From NCBI GenBank assembly GCA_036346395.1, contig CM070594.1:32087385-32151384 (forward strand): a stretch of 64,000 nt of DNA, in the 5' to 3' direction. Shown piece after piece: positions 21,373-33,247 of the stretch. The stretch is from Hsuehochloa calcarea (lineage: Eukaryota > Streptophyta > Magnoliopsida > Poales > Poaceae). Position 1 is the first letter of the stretch. Every line of letters starts with the position of its first letter. A model generated the notes under the pieces. The model did not search any database and was not told the origin of the DNA. It saw only the letters and a program-made list of their open reading frames with translations. A program made the position numbers and the translations under genes.

Positions 21373-22232
21373 TGACGAGGATCTAATAATCCTCATTTTA
21401 TCTTTTATCTATAATTCTTATTATGGGTAAATATGATGTCACATAGTCCCCAGAAGTACCCCCTATATTTATAAGGGGAGACCTACCAAGTGATTGTAAG
21501 ATCTTCTACAATCACCCCCATAGTCGTAAGTCTTACTACGACTATATCATGGTCGTAAGTCCTTCTCGACCACTACACCGGTCGTAAGTCTTTCTACGAC
21601 CACTACCTAGTCGTAAGTCCTTCTACGACTATTGCACAGTCGAAAGCTCTACTACGACTTATACCCAGTCGTAAGTCATACTACGACCAAGTAAACCACG
21701 ACCACCTTATAATCAAACCTACAAACGAGTGGGTCCAATTGATTAAGGAATCCGAACGGTCCATACGCACTACTATTCCACGTAGTAATAGTGCTTAAAT
21801 ACCCCATTACCTCGGAATGATAACTGCCAGACGGCGTGAAGAAGCCAAAGCGCCGGTAATTACTGCCATCATGCGCCCATTACTGGCTCAATTAAGGCGC
21901 CTCTTCCGCAGGACAAAACGGCTACTTCTTCACGACTATATAAAGACATCAATCAGAGGATGAAAGGGAGGGCGAAACAGAGCAAGTGAGGGCGAAACAG
22001 AGCAAGTCAAGGAGAAACACAAGTACTGTTCTCTGTAATAGTCTTAGTTTCTCGCTTGATCATCGAGAATACAGTCAATACCATACACACACAGGAGTAG
22101 GGTTGTTATTCTCTCCGGAGAAGGCCTGAACCTGTCTAAACATCCCGTGTCAACCACTCTGCGTGATTTCATCTCTAGGAGACCCCCCGAATCAAATAAT
22201 CTTTACGTAAGATCGGTTCTAATACACCGACA
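21373..22232 (+). repeat. 3' LTR of gypsy B
   Basis: Nearly identical to 5607-6444. Differences include a lost G in the 'aaggggg' run, 'ttctcgacc' for 'ttctacgacc', and a 20-bp tandem duplication 'gagggcgaaacagagcaagt' near 21967-22006. The hairpin array is at 21492-21687 and the TATA box at 21937. CTACC follows at 22233. Confidence 0.92.
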
Positions 22233-22344
22233 CTACCAGCCAACGGTTTCAACAAACAACTCCAGATTCTCATAGAAGTGGATTCTCAGAAAATCAAGAG
22301 CATAATCTGGAAAATGAGAATTTGGAGCTGTACCAAACAGGGCC
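22233..22344 (+). mobile_element. Tourist-like MITE, right part
   Basis: After the CTACC duplication the MITE resumes and ends AGCTGTACCAAACAGGGCC, complementary to its left end at 4580. TAA follows at 22345-22347, matching TAA at 4577-4579. Confidence 0.8.
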
Positions 22345-22974
22345 TAAGAATAACACCATTACAAATGTCCCACAGTTAAAGGGGAAAAAACCAATAACGA
22401 CCCTACCCACCCGTGCTATTGCAAACTAAGGAAATGCACTACATCAACGAAACAGCTACCGCCACCACCCACCTCAAACAGGCAACATAGAGGCGGGGGA
22501 CAACAATTCAATGGAACTAGAGCTATCCAAACTAGGGCATGGCACGGCCGACATGGTCCGTTTAGGTATGGCCCATTTGGTCCGACAAGTTAAACGAGTT
22601 GTGTCGTGCCGCCCTGTGGACTCAATCGCCGACCCAATCACGGCATGCTGAATTTATGGGTCATGTCGTGTGCGTTTGAGCACGATTAGACCATTTCACC
22701 AGGGAAGGCCTTTAAGCCAATCTAGAAAAATGACCATAGACGCCGGTCCGACAAGTCAATTTTTTGTTGTGTTTTCTGGAATTTTTAGTCCCATTGTTAC
22801 CATTTTGGTGAATAGCATCTTTTTGCAGAACTGAAAATTGGGTGATTTGTGTTGCAATTTCTTATTCATTCATGCTCAAGCTGTCAATTTGTCATTTGGA
22901 AATATCAGTGTGTGGAGTTGTTGACTTAGCCTGAATGGAAATGATGCCAGTGGCAGTGGACATAGAAGAAGCAA
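22345..22974. other. Unassigned stretch between MITE and solo LTR C
   Basis: No open frame or RNA gene is supported. A GC-rich block at 22540-22680 with 'ggcacggccgac' and 'gtcgtgccg' resembles low-copy grass repeat DNA, but no boundary was found. Confidence 0.4.
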
Positions 22975-23446
22975 TGTAAAATCCCAAAATTTGGCTTTTT
23001 TAAAAAAAAAATTTGAGTAGTTTGGGTCCCTGGAAAATTTTACTAATTTTATTTGAATTAATAAAATTTAATTAGAATTTTTCTAAATTAAAAATATTTA
23101 ATTTGACTAATATAAACATCAATTTAATCAAAATCTATTTTATTTGGCTTCCTAGTGCTCCCAGGAATTTTCTGGTATTTTTGGAGATTTGTTTGGATTT
23201 ATTTCCTATTTATTTGATCTCCTGGATTTTTGGGCTATTTATTTAATTCTGAAAATCAGCATATTCTCTTTTCTATTTGGTTGCTACAGTAAAATGTATG
23301 ACACTGTTCACCTACATGCTACAGTAAATCACAATACTGTTCATGTCGATTTTCCGTGCGCCAGTCCAGGCAGCCGAACCGATCGAGTTCGTTTCGCGTA
23401 CGGTTCCAACTAAATTTCAAACTTCCATATCTTTCTCCTCGCTGCA

Positions 23447-23454
23447 TATAAATA
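23447..23454 (+). promoter_or_regulatory. TATA box of solo LTR C
   Basis: TATAAATA in 'gctgcatataaatactag', followed by a C/T-rich GC-rich leader, as expected of an LTR promoter. Whether the orphan promoter is active cannot be told. Confidence 0.5.
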
Positions 23455-24280
23455 CTAGTATGTGCTCACGCGTCCATCTCGACGTCCTCTTCCAATCTCC
23501 TGATTTGGTTTCCTCCGAATCCATCTATTTTCGTCGCAGTTCGCAGAAAACCGAGTTGCACCCAAAAGTCTTCTCCGGCGAGTTTCTCCTCCATCCGACG
23601 TCCGCCGGCCGAACCGTCTGCAGCATTGGCTTCATGTCGTCGTGCTCTATGTCATGGTGCCAGCCCCTTCGCCCGAAGAACGCCGGAGTTCCGCCGTCTG
23701 TTGCAGCCGAACCGTATTCTTAGCGCTTCCCGGTTCCTCGGTGAGTATTTCCAAAATCCGACCGCACCATCACGTCCGGCTCGTCGCTTCCTTTCCATTT
23801 TGCCCATTTGCCGCCTCCGATCGCCGCCGTCCACGGTCGCGTCTTGCGCCAAAACTATCCTATGCACTTTTCGTATGTATCTGAGATATGTTCGTGAGTT
23901 GCTAAGCCTTCCCTGTGATCCTTCTTTCTTTATTTTTGATCGGCTACTATACTAATTTTTCCTCTCTGATGGGAGCCAGCCAGGCCAATCAACTCCCTGC
24001 TCTCTGTTCTCTTTTTCTTCCACACCAATAGCTATGCCATCCCTCTGCAATCACCTGCTCAAGAATCGGCGAACAGGTTCTGTGTTGTTGCTTCGTCTCT
24101 ATTCTCTCTGTTGCTTCTCTCGCAGTTGTTGTTTCCGCTACTTCGTCCTATTCGCTGTTAATGCCCCACTAATTCTTACTTTGTATTTCAGCACAAAAAG
24201 CTTCGCCATCACCTGTCATCAAGCCGCCACCTCCATGGGCACGAGCCGACCGGCGAGCTCCTGCCCTCTATTCATGTGGA

Positions 24281-24759
24281 TATGTATGTACGTGTGTATA
24301 TATACATGTATATATATATATATATACATATATGTATATGTGTGTATATGTGTGTACGTTTGTATATACATGTGTGTGTGTGTATATATGTATGTACATA
24401 TATACATGTATATGTATATGTATGTATGTATATATATATATGTATGTACGTATGTATGTATAGATGTATGCATATACATGTATGTATGTTGGTATATATA
24501 TGTATGTATGTACATATATATACGTATATGTATGTGTGTGTGTGTATATATATATATATAGATGTATGCATATACATGTATGTATGTACATATATATACG
24601 TATATGTATGTATCGATATGTGTGTGTGTATATATGTGTGTGTGTGTATGTATGTATATACATGTATGTACGTACGTATGTATGCATGTATGTATATGTA
24701 TGTACATATGTATATGTATACATATGTATGTATGCACGTATATGTATGTATGTATATGT
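24281..24759. repeat. 480-bp TA/TG/TATG microsatellite in solo LTR C
   Basis: The block consists almost only of TATG, TATA, TGTG and TACG steps, for example a run of TG at 24365-24380 and TA at 24305-24325. Long open frames on both strands here translate to Tyr/Ile/Val/Cys/His-rich low-complexity strings and are artefacts of the repeat. Confidence 0.95.
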
Positions 24760-26199
24760 TCTCTCTCTTACATATTAACCCCACTTGTCATCCACCCAAT
24801 TAAAAACCCAAATTATTTATCTCTCTTATATGCGGGCCCCGCGTGTCAGTCAACTCTTGGTCAAACCCTCCTCTATGAGCTTGGTCCACCGTGGACTAGC
24901 ATATCTCCATGGACCTGGTCCATAGACCAGTGGCCCACATGTCATTCATCTAAATTCAATATCTATCTTTCAGTACCTTTCAATTTCAATTTGGAGTGTA
25001 TTTGATTTGTCTTTTTGAATTTAGTTTGTTTTTGCGCTTTCTTTATCGTTAGACGTTGAAGTGTCGGAATCGTCCGAAGGAGCTGAAGATCAAGGAAGTA
25101 GAAGATTGAAGATAAATAAGACCATCATTGCTATAGCAAGGCAAGTTATACCTTTGATCATATTGCACCCAATTTTCAAAATTACTTTGTTTCAATGTAT
25201 TGCATTCTATTTCAAGTATTTATTTAAATGCTTTTGGGTTTGGTTATTAATCCAAATTGTTATGTCCACCTTGTCTATTGTTATGTCATATTCTTTTGTC
25301 ACCCTAGGTTGGTTCATTAATAGTTGGTATTATCGTAGCACCAACGTGGGTTGGTTAGATACGAGTAGATTGCTTAGCCATGCCACGAGTCATCATTTCA
25401 TGTGAGTTGTAAATATAAACTTCACTAAGTGATTATGGAACTGTGTGATGAAACTGTTTGTGTTGTGTGCTATTACTCGTTGATGACACGTGTTGCACTT
25501 AACCAACAAGGTGGGAAAAGATTTGGACTGAGGCAGGTGGTGGATTCTGTGTGAATGGTGGAGCTGTGTGCTTTAAACTGTCTGATTTGGGAAAAACTGG
25601 AAGCCTTGCCTTGGTCAATTAAGGACTTCACTTTGTGCGCCATTGAACTGGGCCTTACTGTACGACCACATGCCTAGTATGGGCTGGGCCTGACTTAGTA
25701 AGTTATGGAGTTTTGACATTGACAACGCAGTTTGTATTTTAAGCTATGTGATGGGCTGGAGGTGTGATATGTCACATCGCGGGACGGTTCGCTGCATCCC
25801 TGTCCAACGATGTGTGTCGTAACCAAACGTTGTGTGTATCGGTTGGCCGGCAGGAAAGCACATCGAGAGTGTCAATGTTTGAGATGAGGTTTCTGAAAGG
25901 TTTTGTTGTGATCAACTCGATCCGTTGATTACATCGTGTGGGTAAAGTGTACAACCTCTACAAAGGTGTTAAATTAATATATTCGAATAGCCACGTCGCG
26001 GTCATGGACATGCTCGGGGATTTCACACGAGGGGTAGATTTTCATAAAACAATTGGGAAGGGTCTGCTGTGTGAGTTAATTTGTTCAGCTGTGTGAAAGA
26101 ACTTGATTAGGCTTTGTGTCCTTGTGAAAGAAAATGTTAAACTATTATTGTTTATTTGTTTTGAATTATGTTTTCAATCTATTATTTGTATTCAATTGC

Positions 26200-27854
26200 T
26201 GTTGGACCGAAAAGGCGACTAGAGGGGGGTGAATAGGAGCACGCTCACTTTTTCCCAAATAATGAATTCAACACAATTTCACTCCAATAGCAATTAGGAA
26301 GCTATGAAGATCAATATACCAGTACAGCGGAAGACTAGTATTGAATCCAATTAAACCCCTAAGCAATGCGACAAAAATCAGTAAGAATCAAAACTAACAG
26401 AGACTGGCCAGTCTGACCGGTACCAAATCGGTCTGACAATTAGGTCTAACTTTTGATTCTCAACTCCAAACTTCACGAAACTTTGCACACACCTTCTCGA
26501 TGATATTAAGGACCTATTCCAATCAACAATTATGATAATTCTTGGATGAACAAAGATCTTTTATGATCTGATTGAAGAAGGGTGCAAAACCGGGCAAAAG
26601 AGAAAACTAGATCCAATCGCTTGCTCGTGGGTGATTGATGATCAATTTGATCCTAGATGGGTTCCCACACATCACAGCAAGCTAATCCACGTGAAAGAAT
26701 CAATCACAAACTCGCGGAACAAAGAAAGCCCTAAAATCATGAAATTGAAAGCAAGAACGAAAAGATACTTATCTCAAGCAAACCTTGCATAGATTAAGAA
26801 CGTGATTGCTGTTGGATTACACCCACACCATCATGGATCAGTGGTCAATCCAAGATCACGAAATTCTCCTCAAACCATGAAAAGCCCTAGCCTCCACCTC
26901 AACTCCCCCTAAGCCAATTAGGGTTTGAAAGCAACAAAAGAGGTGAAAAACAGCGAGAGAGGGGGTGCAGCCACCACCTCCTCCTATTTATAGTGGAGGC
27001 CTAGAACTCTCTAGGGTTTGACTCAATTGGGCTCCCGTTAAGGCCCACTAACAAACGGGTCACACACGCACGCTTCGCAAAGCGCCGTCTTTAACTTTTG
27101 ACCTAAACCGCTTCACCATGCACCATGGATTTGCCAATAGGTCACCCTTGTCTATCTTGTGTCACACTTGAGTCATTGACCTCACCCGGCATCGTCGATC
27201 GTTCTGGACCTCAACTCTCCAAGTCTAGTCCCGATCCTCCTCGCCGTTGACCGTCGTTGACCACCAAGCAACCTGCACAACCATAGACAAGCAAACACGA
27301 ATTCGGGAACAAGTTCTTCACAACTTGACCCATGTTAGTCAAAACATGCATCATGCAAACCATATACCACGATACCAATGACTTTGACCTAACAAAACAA
27401 TATCGCCACAAAGTTGGCGGACGTTCAAGTCAATACCGGTCTTACCGCTCCATGTGAGCCGGTCGGACCGCCTCCGGCGGTCGGACCGCTCCTCGTGAGC
27501 GGTCGGACCGCCCTAGGACTTAGCCGAAATTCATGCCCCAAATTCAAACCTTCCGAAACTTAAAACGAATAGAACTTCTTACTGGAGACTCCAAAAATCA
27601 TGAGACCAAGTGCATTGGGATCCTCTCACTTGCCTACAACACCTATTTTTGGCCCAGTTCGTTTTGACCACTTTTAGGTCACAGCCGGTCCGACCGCCGC
27701 ACATGGCCGGTCCGACCGATTTGGGACCGGTCGGACCGCCCTTGTCCAGAATGCCTGAAGCTTTATCAAAAACTCGTGAAACGACAAACCGTAAACACCA
27801 TTGCCAATTGTCACATCATCCTAAGATCTGGAGCATATCCCCATGATATCCACA
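26200..27854 (-). repeat. 3' LTR of copia D
   Basis: 1655 bp, running (minus strand) TGTGGATATC to GGTCCAACA. It is 92 bp shorter than the 5' LTR because one block of the GGTCNGACC repeats is missing near 26440, where two 'ggtctgac' copies flank the lost segment. Confidence 0.92.
27432..27740 (-). repeat. Clusters of GGTCNGACCG near-palindromes in copia D 3' LTR
   Basis: CGGTCGGACCG, CGGTCCGACCG and related forms occur about eight times in two clusters, 27432-27512 and 27662-27740. They often lie in inverted order around short spacers. Confidence 0.85.
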
Positions 27855-27868
27855 ATCTCCCCCTTGAT
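27855..27868 (-). other. Polypurine tract of copia D
   Basis: On the minus strand ATCAAGGGGGAGAT precedes the LTR start TGTGGATATC. Confidence 0.85.
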
Positions 27869-29687
27869 GAACACATTGGCAATTATCCAGAAAATGTAAG
27901 TAAGAGGTTTGAAAACGAGTTTACTCGTAGTTTTCGCACAAAGGCACAACTTGGTCCATAAGCCAGAAAAAGCAATGTAAATGACCAAGTCGCATCGAAT
28001 AGTATAGGCATGTGAGATAAGGCAAAAGAAAGCATAAAACTTTGATTTTAAAAGGGTCAAAATTCTCACATGAGGTCCATATGAAAGAACAATTGTTCAA
28101 TTGACCTATGATCATTGTGAGGATAAAAGAATGCAATTCAAGTTCAGAATATTCAATAAGACAATAAGAATGCAACTCAAGAGCTCCCCCTCACTATGAT
28201 CCTCAAATTTCAGAAACTTTCAAATTTTCAGTTTCTCCCCCTTTGTAAAACAATGATATATATATATCTCCAACTTTCTCCCCCTTTGTATAATCTTCTC
28301 CCCCAACAATGAAATATCTTCTCATTAACACATCTTCTCCCCCTTTGACAATGGATTCATCAAGGAATCACGCCTTCCTCTCATCTAGAGATAACAAATA
28401 GAGAATAAAGAAAGAAGCAAAAATAAAAGAAGCATAAAGAGGAGTATGCATGAAATGCAATGGAGAGGCTTCATTTTTGTATTTTTCAGTTTTTGATTAC
28501 AAGAAGCTTTGGAGATTACCCAAAAGAGCTAGCCAGTATTTCTAATATTGCACAAACAGCATATCCAGCCTGACAGCGCTAGCAAAATCATGGTAAGACA
28601 TGTATATCAAAGCTAAGCACAAAGGCTCAAAAGTAAAGCAGTAGATTTGATCAATTTAAGCAACGCTTCAAATTCAGCAAGTTCATCAACAGGGATCCTA
28701 AAGTGAAATTGGCCATGTCAAAATGTCAAAGTGAGATCAAAAATCTAACAAAGACCACATTAAGAGTCAATCAGGTCCTGTATTGAATCATTTTGCTCAA
28801 TATTTTGTAAAAGCCCATTTGTCAACATTTTTCTCATATGCATTGAATATTGAAGTTGACTAATGATCTAACTTAGTGACAAGATCCTTGACTAGGAGCC
28901 ATCCACAAACTCATCCTAAGCTTCGACCAGAAGTTGATTAAAGGTATATCTTAGTAAAGAAGATCTTGGACTAGGAGCCAATCACAACCTCTTTCTAAGC
29001 TTCTACCAGGGCGACAAATCTTGAGGTTCATGTCATTTCTGACAAGCAGTCCCCATGAGATCGTCTGGTTCATCAAACTATCTCCAAGTTCATGTCATTT
29101 GACAAGCAGTCTCGTAAGAATAGTTTGGCACAATTTAAGCATAAGACAATCTTGATTTTCATTTTTCACATGAGCAGTTTTAGAATCTCAAGAACACACA
29201 AGCTCAAGTAATGGTCAATTTTAGATCAAAGAGCTAACAACGCAATTCTGACAGGGCCAATGTCACAAGAGGAGCACTAATTGCGCTACTCTCTAAAACA
29301 TCCACAAATTGCAATTTCTTAGTTCGAGTTGTTTTAAAGTTCTAGCTCATATAGCAAAGACTTAGCTACAAATGTAAAAGCATGATAATTCTAGCAAGTC
29401 AAAGAACTGGACATGACATTGAGCACAAATTGAAGTACTAAAGCTCCAAAGGGTAATAGGCAAAGCTTCATCAATTTTAAAAGATAAGCAGAAGGTCTTA
29501 TATTACAATGCATCTTTTTGGATTTTTCATACCACTTGTTGTATTTTTCATATGAATGCAATATGATACAATGAGATGCAATAAAAAGCCTAAAAACCTA
29601 AAAAGTTCAAAAAGCTCACTAAGTTCAGAAAAAGAACAATAAAAGATCAAAAGAACAAGGAAAGATCAGAAAGGAACAAACTCCCCC
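27869..29687 (-). other. Long 3' noncoding region of copia D with extra polypurine tracts
   Basis: No open frame of note. On the minus strand GGGGGAG tracts recur near 29687 (just after the pol stop), 28337, 28300, 28273, 28237 and 28185, in addition to the true tract at 27855. The remainder is A-rich. This arrangement is described for Maximus/SIRE-type copia elements. Confidence 0.7.
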
Positions 29688-30008
29688 TCAAACCAACCCA
29701 TAGGGATAAATTACCCCTAACTCACTTCTCAAGGTGGCAAACCTGGTTTGATCTAAAGGCTTGGTGAGAATATCCGCCAACTGAGCATCGGACTCCACGA
29801 AGTGCATCACAATATCCCCTTTTTCGACATGATCTTTAAGGAAGTGAAAGCGAATGTCTATGTGCTTAGTCCTAGAATGTTGCACTGGGTTTTTAGCAAT
29901 ATTAATAGCAGAAGTGTTATCACAGAAAAGAGGAACACTAGCAAAGTTTAATCCATAATCTTTCAGAGTGGACGTCATCCACAAAATCAAGCTACAAAGA
30001 ACTAGCAA
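29688..30008 (-). pseudogene. RNaseH end of copia D
   Basis: The minus-strand translation holds VPLFCDNTSAINIAKNP with a catalytic Asp, then HSRTKHIDIRFHFLKDHV and LADILTKPLDQTRFATLRSE, the C-terminal signature of copia RNaseH. It ends at 29688 before the polypurine tract. The first part of RNaseH is missing: 30009-30307 has no matching frame, so a deletion or rearrangement separates it from RT. RNaseH normally degrades the RNA of the RNA-DNA hybrid during reverse transcription; here it lacks its N-terminal active-site residues and its link to RT. Confidence 0.85.
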
Positions 30009-30307
30009 AGACTACATACTGCCAAAGATGGATTGTGCAATGTAAGACCGCTTCCTAGAAGACCAAGATACAAGAGAAGTGCCTAGGAAGTGACAGTGCG
30101 AGGTACTCTTCCAATCTAACCGATGACCGCAAAATCGAATCAAAACCCCTAATGGACAAAGTCAAGAGCAGAATACCAAATGCCATATAAGAGGGTAGAG
30201 TGTAAATACCTGAATATGTGCTTAACGGCTTAGTGATGGGAAGTTCTTGAGACGCTCAAATCTTGCACAAAGGCATACCGTGAAGTGAATGTCCGGTCTC
30301 GAGGCCG

Positions 30308-31405
30308 TCAAATACGAAGGGAGCCGATCATGTCTTTGCGGTACTCGCGTTGATCCACGACTTCTCCTTCCTCATCCGGATCCAAAACAGTTGAAGTTGC
30401 CATGGGAGTGGAAATTGGCTTGCAGTCACCCATGTTGAAGCGTTTGAGTAGATCTTTAGTGTACTTTGTCTGATGGATGAAAGTTCCTTCCTTGCATTGC
30501 TTAATTTGAAGTCCCAAAAAGTAATTGAGCTCTCCCATCATACTCATCTCAAATTCCCTAGACATAGTCTCAGAAAAACTGGAAACAAGAGCATTAGAAG
30601 AACCACCAAAAATAATATCATATATGTAGATTTGAGCAAGCAAAAAGTTATTTCCACACCTAAGAATAAATAGAGTTTTATCCACTTTACCCATCTCAAA
30701 ATTATTTTTAAGCAAGAAGGTCTTAAGTCTATCATATCAGGCTCTAGGGGCTTGTTTAAGACCATACAATGCTTTAGATAGCTTGAAAACACGATTTGGA
30801 TACTTGGGATTCTCAAAACCAGGGGGTTGCTTAACATACACTTCCTCCTCTATGAAACCATTTAAAAAGGCACTTTTAACATCCATCTGATATAATTTAA
30901 AACCTTTTGATGCAGCAAATGCGAGCAAAATGCGAATGGCTTCTAGTCTAGCAACAGGAGCAAATGTCTCATCAAAATCTAACCCCTCAACTTGGCTGAA
31001 ACCCTGAGCTACCAATCTAGCCTTGTTTCTAACCACAGAACCATCCTCACCTTGTTTATTCTTGAACACCCAACGGGTTCCTATAACATTATGACCACTA
31101 GGAGGTTCTACTAGATTCCAAACCTTGTTTCTTTCAAAATTCTCTAACTCCTCATGCATGGCATTTACCCAGCTAGAATCAGATAAAATATGTGATATAT
31201 CGCGGGGTTCAAAAGAAGCAACAAAAGCCGAATGAGAGTAGAGATTTGGATCATTATACCTGGAGCGAGTGACTTGCTCATGTAGATTACCTATTATCTG
31301 ATCTGGAGGATGCTGTCTCTGAATGCGAAGTGGAGCACCCGGGTGAGATATCGTTTCTTCGACCTCCGCAGTATGCTGATGATGATGATGCTGGCAGAGC
31401 CTCAA
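30308..31405 (-). pseudogene. Reverse transcriptase of copia D, catalytic Asp lost
   Basis: From 31405 down, the frame has WVNAMHEELENFERNKVW, GTRWVFKNKQGEDGSVVRNK, YQMDVKSAFLNGFIEEEVY and YGLKQAPRA, the fingers and palm of copia RT. A stop near 30737 splits it from the second frame (30715-30308), which starts in the thumb-side palm. There the catalytic motif reads YIYDI (residues 30-34) where YVDDI is usual, so the second-last Asp is replaced by Tyr. NYFLGLQIKQ and CKPISTPMA follow. RT would need both Asp residues to bind metal; the copy is inactive for that reason alone. Confidence 0.88.
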
Positions 31406-31729
31406 TCAAGGTGAAGTAGACGTAAGGTGTTCTTGTATCAATATGGGCGCCAAAGAAGCAGCAGATGAAGGAATAATATCGACCGTTCTCATCTTCCTCC
31501 ACAAAATGCTCTCTGTCACTGTGAATCATCTCAGTAATAATTGATCTAGCTCGTGGCTAGTCTCATCAAAAGTGACATTACAAGTCTCCTGAATAAGGTT
31601 AGTCTCAGTATTAAAAACTCGAAAACCCCTCGAATGAGCAGGATAACCCAGAAATATCCCATCAAAAGTTCTTGATTCAAATTTATCTAAGTTCCCTGTC
31701 TTAATAATAAAATATTTTGATCCAAAGAC

Positions 31730-32263
31730 TCAAAAATGCGAAACAGAGGGTTTTCTACCAAAACGAAGCTCATAAGGAGTCTTGCCTAAAGAGGGTCTCA
31801 AAAAGACATGATTTGCAATATGGCAAGCTGTAGCAATAGCTTCGGCCCAAAATCTCCTCGGTGTGTTATACTCATCTAGCATCGTCCTAGCCATTTCGAC
31901 CAAGGTCCTATTCTTCCTTTCCACCACGCCATTTTGTTGAGGGACGTGTGGAGAGGAGAACTGATGCTCAATACCACGCTCAGCACAAAAAGAAGCAAAA
32001 GGAGCATTTTTGAACTCCGTGCCATTGTCACTGCGAATTGCTCTCAAGGCACTAGGAAGCTCAGAAGCCAAACGAAGAACAAGGTCATGAAAATAACCAA
32101 AAACTTCATCTTTTGAAGCAAGAAAGAACACCCAAGAATATCTAGAAAGATCATCGACTATGACAAGAATATACCATTTTCCACCGACTGACTGGACTCT
32201 AGCAGGACCAACAGTATCCATATGAAGCAACTGTCTTGGTCCGTCAGTCATAACCATAATCAC
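31730..32263 (-). pseudogene. Integrase core of copia D
   Basis: The open frame contains LLHMDTVGP (Asp16), AIRSDNGTEFKN (Asp79) and PQQNGVVERKNRT (Glu115), the D-D-35-E triad with exact spacing, then ARTMLDEYNTPRRFWAEA and KTPYELRFGRKPSVSHF. It lies between the GAG_pre-integrase region and RT, as in all Ty1/copia pol genes. The C-terminal part (31410-31730) is in broken frames, with poly-His 'HHHH' coding at the junction to RT. The catalytic core itself is unbroken, which makes it the best-kept domain of the element, but no continuous polyprotein can be read. Confidence 0.88.
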
Positions 32264-32284
32264 AGAAGGGTGTGAGGCGGCAAC

Positions 32285-32920
32285 TTATTTACCATGCCTA
32301 CAGGGCGCACATACAGCATCCTTGACAGCTTTGAGTTTGGGCAAACCTCTCATGAGATCAAGGTTGCTAACTCGCGTCAGATGATCAAAACCAATGTGCC
32401 CCAAACGTCGGTGCCAAAGCCAGAAATCAGAAGAAGATGTAAGCAAACATTTAAGAGATCCAGCAAGAGATTCTGAAAAATTAGCTCCAAAAATTCTACC
32501 AACTCTAGATATTCCAAACACAAGCTCACCGGTAGAATCGAGCACACGACAAGCATTTTTCTTAAAAACAGTCTCATGGCCATCATCAAGGAGCTGAGAA
32601 ACAGAAAGGAGATTATACCTAAGCTTGTCCACAAGAGCGACATCCTTTAGAATGAATTTGTTGTTCACCTTAATTTATCATGTTCCTTCAATTCGCCCTT
32701 GTGTATCATCTCCAAAGGTGATGAAGTCATCACCTGTTGCCCGCGTGAAAGAGGTGAACCATCTTGAGTTTCCGGTCATGTGGCGTGAACACCCGGAGTC
32801 GACGAACCACGTGTTCTTCCCCTTTCCGCGGTAATCCTGAAAATCAAGGAACATAAGAACGATGTGTCTCAATACTGGGGTTAGATAAACAAGATTTAGG
32901 GATCCAGTACTGAGACACAC
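32285..32920 (-). pseudogene. Protease and GAG_pre-integrase region of copia D
   Basis: At 32920-32678 the frame includes KNTWFVDSGCSRHMTGN, the copia aspartic protease active site (DSG), followed by FITFGDDTQGRIEGT. After a break near 32670, 32668-32285 has KDVALVDKLRYNLLSVSQL, the second protease half, and LWHRRLGHIGFDHL with HxxxxH and CAPCRHGK, the HHCC zinc-binding start of integrase. The active-site Asp and the His/Cys ligands are present. The stop between the two frames separates protease from integrase. Confidence 0.85.
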
Positions 32921-33019
32921 GTCTGTAAGGAGTATACAAACCAGAAGTACTATCCTTGATGTTATCTAAAATTCTGTTATGAGCAATGTTTAAATTTATA
33001 TGAGAATTAACCTGTCCAG

Positions 33020-33110
33020 GTGCGGTCTGACCGGCTTTGTTCTGGCGGTCAGACCGGCGACCAAATCGGTCAGACCGGTGACCACCAATGGTCGGACCGT
33101 GACTCAAGAA
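33020..33110 (-). repeat. GGTCNGACCG repeats inside the copia D polyprotein region
   Basis: Five copies of GGTC(T/A/G)GACCG lie between gag and protease, the same motif as in the LTRs. They fall in the linker and not in a conserved domain. Confidence 0.8.
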
Positions 33111-33247
33111 CATTAGAATTAGGATATGTAGAAACATAATGATTAGCATGTGAGAAAAATCCTAATCCAGGTTTATTCCTTTCAGTGTTACCATGTTTCA
33201 TAAAAGCTCTAGGTTGCCTGAATGAAATTCTATCAAGATTTTTCCTA

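Larger units (their letters stand above)
4900..22232 (+). mobile_element. Ty3/gypsy retrotransposon B (TAT type) inserted in a MITE
   Basis: LTRs start TGACGAGG and end CACCGACA. CTACC lies immediately outside both ends (4895-4899 and 22233-22237), a 5-bp target-site duplication. Order on the plus strand is LTR, primer site, gag, protease, RT, RNaseH, integrase, a long 3' region with an antisense gene, polypurine tract, LTR. The gag zinc knuckle of type C-x2-H-x4-H-x4-C, the DGGSSLNIL protease and the antisense gene after integrase fit the TAT clade of grasses (RIRE2/Retrosat2/Grande relatives). LTR copies differ at only a few sites, so insertion was fairly recent, yet every pol domain carries stops or shifts. 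A chromovirus fragment interrupts it at 11302. Confidence 0.88.

Noticed and set aside
23343..23955. Possible host gene start with splice donor at 23740
   Set aside because: It lies inside solo LTR C downstream of its TATA box and matches no protein family; it is LTR leader.
24034..25005. Several open frames of 100-175 codons on both strands
   Set aside because: They come from a TA/TG microsatellite and give Tyr/Ile/Val/His-only strings; frames on opposite strands have the same length.
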